DNA of 64,000 nucleotides from Malachius bipustulatus (GCA_910589415.1 OU342635.1:10106001-10170000); one strand, 5' to 3'. Shown: positions 49,501 through 61,640, counted from the stretch's first letter. Notes: generated by a model not told the origin, from the sequence alone. Numbers and translations are program-made.

Positions 49501-52500
49501 TCTTTGACGAAACTACAAAATTCTAACGTTTTTGCTTTTAAGACGCAAATTTTGAGATGGAAAAAGAAATAAATAGGAACGAAATTAAGAAATATCGACA
49601 TGCCTATTATTAGTTTCGATGAAAGCGTCAAAAGTTACCTCTTCTGAATTATATCTCTTCAGTAATTACCGCTTAATATTTTCCGAATTAAGTGCAGATC
49701 TTTTCTGTTATTATATCTTAAAATTGCTCATTGATTTAATTTTTTTTTTAGTTTACATATCAACATATCTTCTTCCGAATCGTCTTTGACGAAACTACAA
49801 CTTTCTGACATTTTTGGTTTTAAGAAGCAAATTTTGAAATGGAAAAAGAAATAAAAAGAGTGAAATTGAGAAATATCGACATGCCTGTATGAATTTCGAT
49901 GAAAGCGTTGTAACGACACGAACCCTGGTCCGTTGCTCTTTGGCGAAAATGCTGGACTTTTGTTTATCATTCGTGTTTAGGCTTGTTTACAGACAAATTA
50001 CTTAATCTTTTGTATCGGTACCAGCCACCGGTCCGCCAGTAACACGAGTACGTCGGCCTATCACCCCAAAGAGCGTAGATAGTATGATGAGAAACATAAT
50101 AATAGCGTTTGGCACATAAGATTCAGGTGTGTATAAAATCTGGTTAGAAGAGATTCGGAAAAATGACCTTATAACGATCAATTTGGTTTTTGAATCTAAA
50201 TTGGCTTTACCCATTCTCGAGGTCGGTCTAATTTTGGTGATTTTGATTCGCTATTTGCTGATTTGCCTATCCTACACTGCGGGAATTTTATTGCCCCGTG
50301 GCGTGCTACGATTTCCACTTTAAAGAGTCCTGCTCTTTTTCCGGCCACCTGAGGTCTCCATCTGGACATCGAGATGAATGCCTCTCCCACGTGTGGTAAT
50401 CGAGTACCTATCATGAATCCTAATTCAATATTGTAATGTACTTGGTTTTTCCTGATAATGTATGCGAGTGGCAGATGCTACATCTGACAACGCTGCCTAC
50501 CGTGGCCGCTAGTTCCAGTTATGGTGCTTATAATGCGAACGGCTCACTTTCACTCTCTAAAATGTCGTATAATTTAAAGGGACAGCTTCCTGCCTAATAT
50601 TTGTTTGATCCTACATCTGCACTAAGTAAATTCGGATTCATGGAAAATTAGGATGATTGAATTATTTCTAATCACAGGCCGTTTTATTTAATCCCTGACC
50701 TGGGTTCACTTTCTTCCTAGCTCTATCTCAATTTCCTATACGTGAATTTGTAATTATTTGTTGAAGTATGTCTATTTCCGGCCTAACTTGGTTTATTCCT
50801 AATAACGTGCCGCTTTAATTATTATTCACAGGTTATTTTATTCCTGACCTGGGTCCATTTTCTTCCTAGCTCTATCTCGATTTCCTATACGTGACTTTGT
50901 AATTATTTGTTGTTGAGGGATGGCTTCCTGCCGCGGTCTCTTTATTGGTTAACGTGATTGAGTAGGTACCTACTAGGTATTTGCTGCTGATGCCGCCTAA
51001 CTCCTAGCTGATTATTTTACTTGATTTAAAATGGGATCTGCGCTCGTGAATTTGGTGAATCTGTTTGATTCCTTATTTATGTTGATTTTGTTTCGCAGAG
51101 AGATCTTCCCTAACTATTTTCTCATTGGGCTTTCTGGGTTTAGGAGGGAAATTCGGCCGGAGTTCACACAGGCGTCATCTCTGGCTGAATTATAGGGTTA
51201 GAATTGTGATTAGAAGTTCTGTTCGGGTACTATCTTGACACTAACCAAATTGGCAATGGAAATTCTCAGGTAGATGATGGAAAACTCAGCCGGAGTTCAC
51301 ATAAACGTCGTCTCTGGCTGAATTATCGGGTAAAGAAGTGTGATTAAGAAGTTTGTTCGGGTGCGAGTTGACCCTAACTAAATTGGCAATGGAAATTCTC
51401 AGGTAGATTAAGGAAAACTCGCCGGAGTTCACATAATGTCGTCTCTGGCTGAATTTTAGGTTAAAGAAGGAGTTGTAGACCGGAGTTCACATAAACGTCA
51501 TCTCTGGCCAACAATTAAAGGGTTAAGGAGTCAGATGCGACCTGCTTGGAAGCTGATCTTCATCTGTTCTGAGCTGCGGTAGGACGTCTGCTTTTATAGA
51601 AGCGGTGGTCCGCTTTCTAAACACCACGCAACAATGCACCTTATTGGCACTGCCCTATACCGTGATTTGTTTTTTGTCACATTTCCCTAATTACGAGACT
51701 TAGCGATTTGACCTCGCGGCTACCTTACTGAATTGTCCTAAACCTGAACTACCTAAATTTTCCTTCAAATCGGCCGACGCGTTCTGCATCTTTCCATCGT
51801 GTCTAGCTATTATAATTACACCGGTTCCATCTTCATTTTGCATTTTCACCTACTTGCAGTTTCGGGACCGCAGCAAATTTTCAACTATTGCAGTTTATTA
51901 ATTCGCCCTATGGTTTGATTAAAGTTTTATTACCGTGTGTGTGATACCTAACGAGTTACTATTGTCCTTGCATGAAGTTATTGTTTGATTCATGATTTCA
52001 CAAAAATCTTCCACCCGACGGTCTGTTTCTAGGTCATGCCATTATTCCGTCACGCGGGTCGAGAGTGTCTTTTATAACGCATCTACCAACATCTGGCGAC
52101 GTTTATTTACCCTTGCGGTGGCCGCTCTCTCGGATGTCTTCCTAAAGCGCTGGAATATTGTTAGCTAGAGCGATTTCTCCTTATGAATATCTAATGAGCT
52201 GACGGGAATCGTTTACTTGATGTAACGGTGGGTGGCTATGTTTTAATTACCTTACCTAATTCTTGCACTGTTTGCTTTTTCGATTTGGGCTGATTTAATG
52301 AGGGCGATGGAAATAATTTCCTTATCATCCTACCTAGGTGCGATCCATTTCAGCGTCAAAAGTTACCTCTTCTGAATTATATCCCTTTCAGTAATTATCG
52401 CTTAACATTTTCCGAATTAAGTGCAGACCTTTTCTGTTATTATATCTTAAAATTTCTTATTGATATATTTATTTTTTTTACTTTAATTCTTCTTCCAAAT

Positions 52501-55200
52501 TGTCCTTTACAAAACTACAAAAGTGTTAAATATTTGCTTTTAAGTAGCAATTTTGAGGCTGTAAAAGAAATAAACAAAAGTAAAACGAAGAAATATCGAC
52601 ATGTCCATTAATTTGGACCGAAACATCAAAAGTTATCTCTTTCAAAAACGCTTACCTCTTCAGAAGTTAATTCGAAATATTACCTTTTATGTTATTCAAA
52701 TTTTCCCTGTAAAAATCAGAATACTTTATATCCTTAATATCTTGATTTTCTAAATATTTTTATAGATAAGTAGGGAGGCTTACTTGAGGTTAACTGCATA
52801 ATTATCTTCTTCCGAAAAATGATAGGTTGATATTTCTGAAATATTATTTCAACATTGTTTTCCAGGCAGCTTTCTCAAGATCATTTAGTTAGAAATCAAG
52901 AGAAATAAAAAAATTTTCTGAAAATTCTGAAATTTCCTACGTCTTCTGAAAATATTTGAATATACTTGAAAAAACCTCCTCATAACAGGTACCTACCTAT
53001 ACGAAATAGTTTGATGTTTATTGTAAGTTATCTCCATAATGCTTTACTGAATATTATCATCCTAAATGAAATCACCTACCTCCTCCGAAACTTTCCAAGT
53101 TACTTTTTTTGTTTTCAAACAGGTTTCTAAGTTTCCAACTTCATCAAGACTTCTTCCGTAAAAAATATTGATAATTTATATTGGAGGGACCGAACTATTC
53201 TTTCTAAATGTTACATACCTCTTATTATACAAACGAAATTAACCTCTTCTGAATCTTTTGAACCTTTCTTCTGATGAAATTATATCAACTTACTCCAGAT
53301 TTGATCAGTTAGCATTCAAATGATAGGAAAAATAATTTTAATGGTACCTCTAAATGTTACACTCCTCTTACTAAATAAATTTTACCTTCCCATATTTAAC
53401 ACTCTCAAGAATTCAATACCAAACTTTCTGTTGCCTCTATAAGTTACCTCATATGAAAAGCGACCTCTTGATAAATAGAATTACCTCTTTCGCGCGGAAT
53501 TATATTTAAACTCCTACTCGATAATTAGTTTACAGTAATTCGACGCTAAAAATTATACCTCTTCCAAAGTTCCTTGAAGGTGTCCTGTGAAAAGTGTGCC
53601 ATGGCAGGACCTGTATTTTGGTAGCCCTTCGAAGTAGCTCCTCGGCGTCCTGGCAGGTCCCGTTCCATTCACCCAAATCCAGATCGTCTATCGCCAGAAG
53701 CTGATCGCCGACATGCAGCGCTCCACATCTACGGCCCGATTGTGATTAAAATATAATTAAATTTGCCGTTTTGATGCATAATTTAGAGTCACGGAATGCA
53801 TATGATTGGTCAGTTGAGAATGCTGAAGTAATTTGAGGTCGCATTCCAATTTCCATCGTGTGTTTCGATTTAATTACAAACATGTATAATTCGGTGTTAA
53901 CAAACATCGGCTTAGGGAATCAAATAGCAAAATCAGCGAGTGCTCGCACATTTCCCATTGTATCTCATACGATGGTGTTGATGAGAACTACGGGGAAGAT
54001 AATGGGACGGGCATTAAATTAAATGCAGTGATTGTTGATTGAATTCCGCTGCATGGAATCCCCGGCAATATTAACTAGTGCTGACTTCACCGAATCACCG
54101 AAAAGCTGATGTTTTGTTGATTAAATGAAACCAAAAAATAAATAGAAAATTATACAGGGGGTGGTGCTGGTGCTGGTGCTGGTGCTGGACGATACGGCGA
54201 CCAGGAAACATTTGTTACAGCATGTTTTATTCACAAATAAAAAACTCACCTATCAGCAGTGCTTGCTGGGACAACCCCGCCCACGTAATACCCGGCTTGT
54301 TGTATTTCAGCATCCCCGTAGCCGGGCGCCAGTCTGATCCCCATGTCTCCCTCACCGCCTCTCTGCATCTCCACCAGCAAGGGTCCGGCGGCGTGCTTGA
54401 CCGCCTCCAGCACACTCACGTCGTACTCGATTGTCAAACGAGCTGAGCCTCGAGACGAGCTCAGCAGCTCCTGCGCCTCAACCAATGTTTTGTTGATTAG
54501 AGGAATGGAATCCACTTTCAGAACACGGTCCCCGACTCTCACCAAACCTGTCCTAAAAATCAAGACGGGTTGATTAATATTCGAGCCTAATTAATTGTTT
54601 TTTTTTTAAGAACGACGAGACACGTCTTGTTAAATTAATTCAGTTAATTTTAGGGAGGCAAGGGATTGGGGGAGTGATTAATTTTTTATTTTATTTTATT
54701 TTACGTTCCGTTATACTAAAGTAGCGTTGTTCCTAAAAAATTTTGAATTAGAGTTTCGCCTCTATCTTTCAAATTAATTTTATCACGAATAGTTGAATTG
54801 ATTACATGGAACGCATTCAAAATTTTAGACCCACCCCTTATAATAACACCCCGACTTTGCTGACTCGTTCTTATCTCAAGTGACTCTCCACGGCGTCAAT
54901 GGATCACCGAGAGTCAATTCACGTCCTCCAAGAAGTGTCGCCTCAGCATTGCCGACACAATGAAGTCTTATCTCTTTCAGGGGACGCGTCTGGGAATCGG
55001 GGAATAACTTGGATTTTTAACGGTGGTTTACCTGTGGGCCGCTCCGCTCTCCCTGATGTAGGTGACCACTAGCGGTCTGCTCAAGTGGGGTTGACCTGGA
55101 ACGGCTCCCCCACGTAAAGTCAAGCCGAGGGAGCCGTCGATGCGCTCTATCGTGATTTCGGTTATCTTTGAAGTTACGCAGAGAGAGCTCATTGATGTGC
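37587..55200 (-). CDS. Grip: Grip, multi-PDZ scaffold (PDZ2-PDZ7; 5' end missing)
   Basis: Glutamate receptor-interacting protein family scaffold. Exons: 55200-55032, 54552-54250, 53728-53559, 48315-48152, 45027-44832, 41027-40801, 39397-39056, 38765-38604, 38535-38416, 38356-37899 and 37754-37587. PDZ2: [39 protein letters not shown]3: [36 protein letters not shown]4: [36 protein letters not shown]5: [33 protein letters not shown]6: [34 protein letters not shown]7: [49 protein letters not shown]. The order matches vertebrate GRIP1/2. PDZ1 is not found up to 64000. The 53559/48315 junction is out of phase (1 nt left, 2 needed), so an exon in the PDZ3-4 linker is missed or the donor is GTAAAC at 53533. 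The last exon stops at 37587, but a donor (AAAAG|GTAATG) at 37634 allows another C-terminus. Confidence 0.95.
39613..39720 (+). repeat. fragment of dispersed repeat family (see 63336-64000)
   Basis: GGGTTTTCATAGTCAGCTTC, then TTTTCTTATG, and a TTTTTTTATGTTATTAG block match the 63640-63710 segment and, inverted, 29695-29790. It lies in the Grip intron 39398-40800. Confidence 0.7.
41085..41950. repeat. very degenerate tandem repeat in Grip intron
   Basis: A motif like ATCGACTAGGGTGTGCAAAA recurs about eight times, near 41090, 41225, 41270, 41430, 41510, 41620, 41800 and 41905. Each copy is followed by sequence such as TCTATTT...ATATCTCGATTCT. Spacing is irregular (50-180 bp). The order suggests an old tandem array. 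Confidence 0.55.
43946..44066. repeat. short foldback next to a dispersed repeat
   Basis: GACCAAGAGACATAACGAAA is mirrored by TTTCGTTATATCTCTGGTC about 70 nt downstream. It may be a small MITE directly abutting the dispersed element that starts at 44071. Confidence 0.65.
44071..44275 (+). mobile_element. copy of dispersed element starting ATACAGGGTGCACC
   Basis: The sequence from ATACAGGGTGCACCATGTAT through CTGTGACCGTTCCTGAAATA and CCTGAAAAAACTGAAAAAT matches 63336-63540 closely. It is truncated or interrupted on its 3' side by the MITE at 44311. It lies in a Grip intron. Confidence 0.85.
44311..44608. mobile_element. MITE copy 2 (same family as 9211-9499)
   Basis: Left arm GTTTGTCCAGTGAGTGTTGT, then CCGGTGAGATGCCACACTGA; the right arm is its complement, ending ACTGGACAAACCATATCT. 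Compared with copy 1 it lacks the first seven or so bases on the left and has a 2-bp insertion (AT) in the right arm. The interior is an AT-rich palindrome. It lies in the Grip intron 41028-44831. Confidence 0.92.
46010..47000. repeat. ~280-bp tandem repeat array in Grip intron
   Basis: GAATGCAAACGGCCAGG near 46355 recurs as GAATGCAGACGAGCAGG near 46636. TCGTAGCTAATTTCTCAGAT near 46441 recurs as TCGTAGCTAGCTTCTCAGAT near 46719. The period is about 280 bp. More diverged pieces lie at about 46110-46200 and 46950-46980. Confidence 0.7.
49330..49908. repeat. ~280-bp tandem repeat, left part (2 copies)
   Basis: Anchor AAATATCGACATGCC occurs at 49590 and 49871, 281 bp apart. Each unit holds CTTCTGAATTATATCTCTTC, CGAATTAAGTGCAGATC, TTTCTGTTATTATATCTT, GAATCGTCTTTGACGAAACT and GAAATGGAAAAAGAAATAAA. 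The array is interrupted at 49908 by the 2.44-kb element and resumes at 52353. Confidence 0.9.
49909..52352. mobile_element. TG...CA element with 4-bp duplication (solo LTR or LTR-derived)
   Basis: The insertion starts TGTAACGACACGAACC and ends GATCCATTTCA. The 4-bp sequence GCGT is duplicated on both sides (49905-49908, 52353-52356). Removing the insertion restores the sequence found in the neighbouring uninterrupted repeat unit (GAAAGCGTCAAAAGTTACC), so the borders are exact. Inside are two near-copies of CTCTATCTC-ATTTCCTATACG (about 50720 and 50868) and three to four ~115-bp units around CGGAGTTCACATAAACGTC and ATTGGCAATGGAAATTCTCA (51160-51520). No gag, pol or integrase frame is seen. 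TG/CA termini and 4-5-bp duplications are LTR-retrotransposon hallmarks. The interior repeats and lack of coding fit a long solo LTR. It is GC-richer than its surroundings. Confidence 0.85.
52353..52660. repeat. ~280-bp tandem repeat, right part
   Basis: Continues the unit interrupted at 49908, with anchor AAATATCGACATGTCC at 52591. Allowing for the inserted element this is about 272 bp after the previous anchor. A weaker partial unit (ATCAAAAGTTATCTCTTTC) begins at about 52626. Confidence 0.85.
54154..54189. repeat. (GGTGCT)n hexanucleotide repeat
   Basis: Five near-perfect GGTGCT units in the Grip intron about 65 nt downstream (in transcription sense) of the PDZ2/PDZ3 exon 54552-54250. Confidence 0.9.
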
Positions 55201-57384
55201 CTGGAATTAAATTGCTTTTATAAGTATTGTTTTAGTCGTCTAAAATTCACAGGATGATCTCTTTAAAGTAGTTCAATTTTCTTTTAATATCGAGAAGATG
55301 TGGAATATTTCTTTATTAAACAGCTGCTGTGCATTGTAAAAGGGTGTATTTCGCATGTGAAGACTCGGCATTCCGCGAGTTCATCCCTCGTCGCTTTATT
55401 CAAGACTGAGGGATGAGTTTAATCCTAATCCTAAATTAATCCCTAGGGCTTCCCTTTCCGGGCATTTTTATTCTATAATTCAAGTAGGAACAGCTCCAAT
55501 TTCAACAGCTTAAAATAATAATATCATGTTTTTATAGACGTGACAGTATCTTCTTCTCCAAAGCTTTGGTAGATCCAACTACATATATACCCAACTTCCC
55601 GATAATTAAATTACTTCAAACACATTTTCAGGGTAAAATATTAATTTAATTGTATCAATTAAACATTTTATTACGGGTATAATTATTACAGTGTTGATCA
55701 TAATATATTTAACACTTATCCTGTTATATCAACCCTTGGGATCTTTCTATATTGGAAGAATTCCTCTTTCTCTATTAGAATTCAGAAAGGATTATTACCC
55801 AGCCTGCTCTTTTATAGAAATATTTTATTGGGAGGAGATTAATGTAAATGAGGATGCTGCCGTTTCCCAAATTATTATTTCAAACCTATCAGAATTCTTA
55901 TACGCCCTCACCCTCCTATAACAGGATTCGAATTTTGACTATATTATGCTGCGAATAAAAAATGAAAAAATCTCTCAATTGCGCTGTCATTTTATTAAGT
56001 AACAGTTAAAGAAAAAAAAAACTTACGATAAAGTTGTCCATCTCTGAATCAATTTATGGAACTATTCGCTTTGTTAGAAAAATACGACGCGATAAAATTG
56101 AAGCAATTTAATAACCCATTCCTGTCTGAGGTATATTATTATTCTCCTATTCACTCAAAAGGGAGTAAAATATTTTCATATTTATTTCCTTCACTCGGTT
56201 GAATTCAACAGTAATGGAATAGAATCCTGTGTGGTCCCTGGGATCCTTTATTTTCGACACTCGTTTATTTTTCCATTCCACTATATTATTATTATTATTC
56301 CATAGAGAATGGAGCATATAAAGAGGGCGCATTAACTCGTAAAATCGTCTGTTGACTTTGGCATGGGTTAATATACTTTATTGAATTTAAAAATAAGAGA
56401 ACTAATTTCTAAATTTACCACCACCTTCGCTCCTAATTGACGAGTGTCTCTTGAATCTGTTTAATTATCCCAGAACTCGTACCTACTTTAATCACGAGCG
56501 CAGACTGGAACGCCGGAACGGAGGAAGCAGGGTAAATCCTGTTTGAGGATTTTACGTATTGAAACAGCGCGGAATTCAATTTTTGTTATTTGCTTTGGTG
56601 GAGAAGTAAATAGTAAACACTTTCAGCTCTTGAAATCGTAACCAACCCACTTTAATTTAGAAAGTACCTACCTACTCCTCTTCCAGCGAAACGGGATAAG
56701 ACTAGCTGGAAATTTTCTCTGACAATTTGAAATAATTGAGTGAGGGCGGAGAAACAAAAAATATTAGCTACAAGAGATTCCCATTTTCGATTTTAGGGAC
56801 GAACTTTGACTTATAGGTGAGAAATGAGATAAGAAGTGGTCTATAAATAATATAAATCTCCTTCCCAAGAAACGTCAAGTTAAACACGAACGAAGGAATA
56901 TAACCATTTTGTGGCATTGGTATTTTATCTTTGCGCATAATCAGAATAGCACGTCACAATTGTTTGTTTACTGTTGAAGGAGCACATCCACGAAAACTAG
57001 ATCATGTTTTCTTTCTATAATATCTTCTATGATAAAAACTGTACTGTCGAGTCCAAAATATTAAAGCTGACTGTTAAAAATGTCATGGTTTTTCTTATTA
57101 GTGACAAAGCAGCAACTACATTTTACTGACACTTACTACTGCATTTATATAAAAAATATAATAAATTCCAACAAGAATAATTCTGTTAGAAAAGAAACCA
57201 TCCCTCGTCTTTGTGTCACCCATAAATATAAATCCAAACTGAGTCTTAAAGAAATTGTTATTAATCTGATGGTCTTTGGTACGTTACAATCTGGTCTTTG
57301 ATCAAATAGACAATTGAAAATTCGTAAAAGAAATCCGTTGCTTTGTAACGTTCGTCATATCAGGAAAATTCTTTTTTTTTATCA
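55201..57384. other. probable Grip intron, no gene recognised
   Basis: Upstream of the first visible Grip exon. No PDZ1-like exon is found on the minus strand. Open frames such as 55691-55921 and 57080-57301 show no family resemblance. Confidence 0.5.
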
Positions 57385-58390
57385 ACTGAGATTTTTGAAA
57401 AACTACGTGCTATTCAAGAAGAGTTGGGAGCTTCCTCCCATAGACCATTTAAAAATTGTTTCAAGACCATTTGTTGAGAATTATTTGTTTTCCTTACAAG
57501 CGATAAAATTTATCGTTAATTCCTCCCCCCCCCAAGTCGTTGAATCTTTTTTGTGTTGTTATTAAAAATTTGACAGGGTCGTTGGGGTGAAAAGGTTTCT
57601 TAGGACGAAAAGTAGATTACTTCCACGTAAATAAATTTTCTTTGAATTCCGAAAATTTTACTTATTTTTTCAAAAAGGTCAAAAAGGAGTTGCAGTACAC
57701 CTTCTGCTCCAACTCCATCAACTTAAATTTTTGCAAAACGACGCCCTATTCAAGAGGAGTTGGGAGTTTCCTCCTATAAACCATGTAAAAATGGTTTCAA
57801 GATCATTTTTTGAGATATTTTTCGTTTAATTACCTTCCCCCCCCCCAAATTTGTTGAAAGTTTGAAATCTGTTAATTGGAATTGTTAATAAAAATTTGAC
57901 AGGGTATGGGGGAAAAAGGTTTCTTAGGAGGAAAATCAGATTACTCCCAGACTTCTAAGTAAATTAATTTTCTTTGAATTCCGAAAATTTTACTTATTTC
58001 TTGAAAAAAGGAGTTGCAGTTCACCTTCTGGGAATTTTCAACTCCATCAACTTAGATTTTTTCAAAAAGACGCCCTATTCAAGAGGAGTTGGGAGTTTCC
58101 TCCCATAAACTATGTAAAAATGGTTTCAAGACCATTTGTCGAGATATGTTTCGTTAATTAACCCCCCTCCCCCCAAAGTTGTTGAAAGTTTGAAATCTGT
58201 TAATTGAAATTGTTAATAAAAATTTGACAGGGTATTCGGGGGAAAAATATTTCTTAGGACGAAAAGTAGTTTACTCCCAGACTTCCAAGCCAAGTAAATC
58301 AATTTGCTTTGAACTCCGAAAATTTATCTTATTTCTTGAAAAAAGGAGTTTTGGTAGAAAGATTGAGGCAATCCAATATTGAAGTTGAGG
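57385..58390. repeat. ~335-bp tandem repeat, three copies
   Basis: GAGTTGGGAGTTTCCTCC recurs near 57421, 57757 and 58086. Each unit also has GTTTCAAGACCATTTGT, a poly-C run followed by AAGT-GTTGAA, AAAATTTGACAGGGT, TTTCTTAGGACGAAAAGTAG and TTTGAATTCCGAAAATTTTA. Open frames here (57314-57565) are by-products of the array. Confidence 0.88.
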
Positions 58391-60060
58391 GCTTAAATCA
58401 CTTAAACTGACAACCATTTTATAGGACGTTTCGTTCTAATCCATTGAGTGTAAATCTTAGATCAAGCTACCTATCAGGTAGAGAGTAATGCGGGGAAGCA
58501 CCGTCCAGATGGAATCACCTAGTTCACTGTCTATCTTGTCATTTAAGAGTAGGTCCTTGAGAAATATTTTTTATTCATTTTACTAAATTTTGCCACTAAT
58601 TAGATGATTTGTGCCGCGATGGTGAAGGTCTGACAGACTCTTACTCTACGGGAAAATCGTGTTATCGATCAAGTAAATGATGGAGATCGTAAACAAATCA
58701 GTTACTTTGTAAGAATCATCGTGTGAGAAAAATTCTATACTATCGTATCCTATCGAGGAGAGATGCCTTCGTCGATGTTACGACCTTTCCTTACGATCAG
58801 ACCATTTTTGTCGATAATTATTTATCTTCTTTACCGAGGCGAGGCGATAAAATTTCTTGTTGATATCCCCAAATTCGTTGAAACCTAAAATCTCTTTTAT
58901 GTTGTAAATTAAATATTGACAGGATCTCCGGTGAAAATAGAAAACGGTCTCTTATAGGGCGAAAAGTAGTGTGGGTACTCCCAGATCACCAAGGAAATCA
59001 GTTTTCTCTGAATTCGGAAAATTTCTCCTATTTCTTGTAAAAGAAGTTGTAGTACACCTTCTGGGAATTTTGTCAAAAGGATTGATGCAATCCAATATTG
59101 AAGTTGAAGGCTTAAACCGCTTAGGTAATCCATTTGAATGTAAACCTTAGATCAAGCCATTAGACAGAGAATAGTGCAGAGAAGCACCGTCCAGTTGGAA
59201 CCACTTGGATCATAATTTGAGAGTAATTGAAATTTTTTAAATCAATTTTACTGCCACTAATCAGATGAATTGGGCAGCGATTGTGAAGAAACAGATTTTA
59301 TTTTCAAGCGCATGTCACTTTTGAGTTCGAGATGTACCTACCTAGGCATCACTTAGAAGTTGCCAAAATTTTGAGATGTCATTGTACGTAAAATATACAC
59401 GTTAGAGTCCGAAGGCAGAGTTTTCCTAAAGCAAAACTTAGAAACTTTTAAGAAACTGAGATTTGTGCAATTATTGAGAAATCGATTTTAGTGAAAAGTT
59501 CTATAGGTACTTAACAACTTTACCTAATTGTCCCGTAAAAATCGTGTTTTCGATCAATTAAATGATGGAGATCGTAAAACAAATCAGTTAATTTGTAAGA
59601 ATCACCGTTCCAGAAAAATCCTCTCCTATCGTATCCTATCGAAGAGATGCTGCGAGTTTTCCTTATCGATCACACCATTTTCGCGGGGAATTATTTGTCT
59701 TCTTTAACGAGGCGAGTCGATAAAGTTGCACGTTAATTCCCCCTAGTCGTCGGGACTTTGAAATGTTTTTTTGCCGGTAAAAATCAATGAAATGTTTTGG
59801 AAAAACCAAAACAGTATTTTTTCAGAGAGAAAGGTAGTTTTCTCCCTGATTTGCAAGGAAATTAATTTTCATTGATTTATTGGTTGATGTCAGATAATTG
59901 TATAAGGATTAATATTTATTTTAGATTTAAGTATAAGGGTTCAAATAAAAGAAACATGAGGGATGAATTTTTGTTTCTGTAGAACTTTTAGATCAAGCCA
60001 TCCGCATGGTATGATCTAATGAGGAGAAGCACCGTTCAGGTGGAACCACTTGCCTACTTA
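58350..60060. repeat. ~700-850-bp tandem repeat, two to three units
   Basis: Ordered landmarks recur: GCAATCCAATATTGAAGTTG (58364, 59087), TTAGATCAAGC (58456, 59146, 59989), GAAGCACCGTCCAG (58495, 59180, 60025) and AATGATGGAGATCGTAAA (58675, 59560). It shares the GACAGG and GCGAAAAGTAG pieces with the 335-bp array just before it, so both may derive from one ancestral unit. Confidence 0.8.
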
Positions 60061-61389
60061 TATTTCTTTTTATCTTTGTCAGCTCGGAATATTTCACTAA
60101 AATTTTCTAAAAATAAGGAAACAAAGAAACGAGATGCGTTACTAAAAAAGTATTCCTTGTTTCTGGAGGTGCCATATAAGACCAATTGTAGCGAATACCT
60201 TATTGGTGCAGTTCAAGAACAAATTAAGCATTTCTTTGTACTTATTCAAGTCATTGCCCTAGTTTGAGTTATTGATTATAATTTTATGCATGTTTGACAT
60301 GATATATATTGGAGTAACGGTTGTATCTTCAGTTTACGACCGTAATAACATCAGCCATAAACCCCGTAACAACCTATTTACTGCTTAGCATGATTGCAGA
60401 GTTTATCACCGATCATTGTTATCTTTTCTGTTTTAATATTACACTCTATAAGGATTCCATCGTCGAATAAGTCAACAGCCAGTTTATTCGTGTTGCTGTT
60501 TTTATAAGGCCGATAAAATTTTTATTGCGATTTTATCCCTCCAGATTATCCTCATTCTTTGGTTCCACAACGACTCGTCTCGCGAATGAATAATTTCACC
60601 TAAACAAGGACACCCCGTATCATAATATGTATGTACAACATCCGCTGCTCAGTTATAATTTGTACAATGGGGCTGGATCTTCATAGAATAATAGCACCTC
60701 CGTTATTGTGGAAGCTATATGATTCCTCACCCCTAATTTCCAGTCAAGTTTGCTTGTTAGTCATTAAAATAACATGCTCTGCTTACAAGGGAAACTTGAG
60801 TGTAACTCAATTTCAAAGGACCAAGACCAAAGTAGTCGAATTAAGAGATCTCCTATACCTACTTTTAAAGGTATCCACCCTACTTAAATGCTAATTGATC
60901 ATTTATTTTGTTAATTCCCTTAAAACTTTGAGTATAGCATTAGAGCTATAGTGTTGGTGCTGGTGATAGAGTTGCTGGTTACTAGTTCTTGCGCTTCCTG
61001 AAGTATATAATTAAGGGGAAAGAAGACTGGGAGATTTACATACTACAAGGATGCACTCTTTCTGAGGAGATTAAAGGAGACATACATACGTAAAGTAGAG
61101 TTAAAGAAGAAATGCATTAGCGAGAGAGTAGCCAAGTAAAGTGAGTTAAAGGCGTAACTTTTTGTTCGTAAGAAACTTCTAAAAACCGCGCCAACTTTAG
61201 AGGTGAAAGTCCAGATCGGAGAGAGATAGCAGATGTTCGAGCATTAAACTTTTATTTTTAGATTCTTTCGTTTATTTTGCGTTAATGTCTTATTTATCGA
61301 TTTACTATTTATTTATTCATGCAGTCATGAATAAAAATTATTATTGACAACTTTTGTTAGATCGTTCTGAAGATGTTCAGTCCTGTTTT
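60061..61389. other. probable Grip intron, no gene recognised
   Basis: AT-rich, non-coding as far as can be seen. Open frames 60019-60267 and 60631-60894 have no recognisable domain, and the first begins inside the repeat unit ending at about 60060. Confidence 0.45.
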
Positions 61390-61640
61390 TTTGGAAACGG
61401 CAAATATCGGAAAACGACTTCAATGTCTCTATCTTAACTTTTCACATGGTATCATGGTTTAAATTTTAATACAGGGTGATACAAATTATTAGATTTTAAT
61501 CACCCAGTATAAAAATTTCACGTACGCTGTAAAGTAACACACATGAAAAGTTGAGCTAGGGACATGTTTTCCGATATTTGGAGCCGTTTTCTATGTACAC
61601 TGCTTTCAAAATGAAAAAGTGCGGTTTTCATTTATATTTA
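61390..61640. mobile_element. foldback element, ~250 bp
   Basis: Left arm GGAAACGGCAAATATCGGAA, then AACTTTTCACATGG; the right arm is its inverse, ending CCGATATTTGGAGCCGTTTT. The centre holds a further palindrome, ACAGGGTGATACAAATT, with ATTTTAATCACCCAGT. There is no open frame. Confidence 0.8.
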
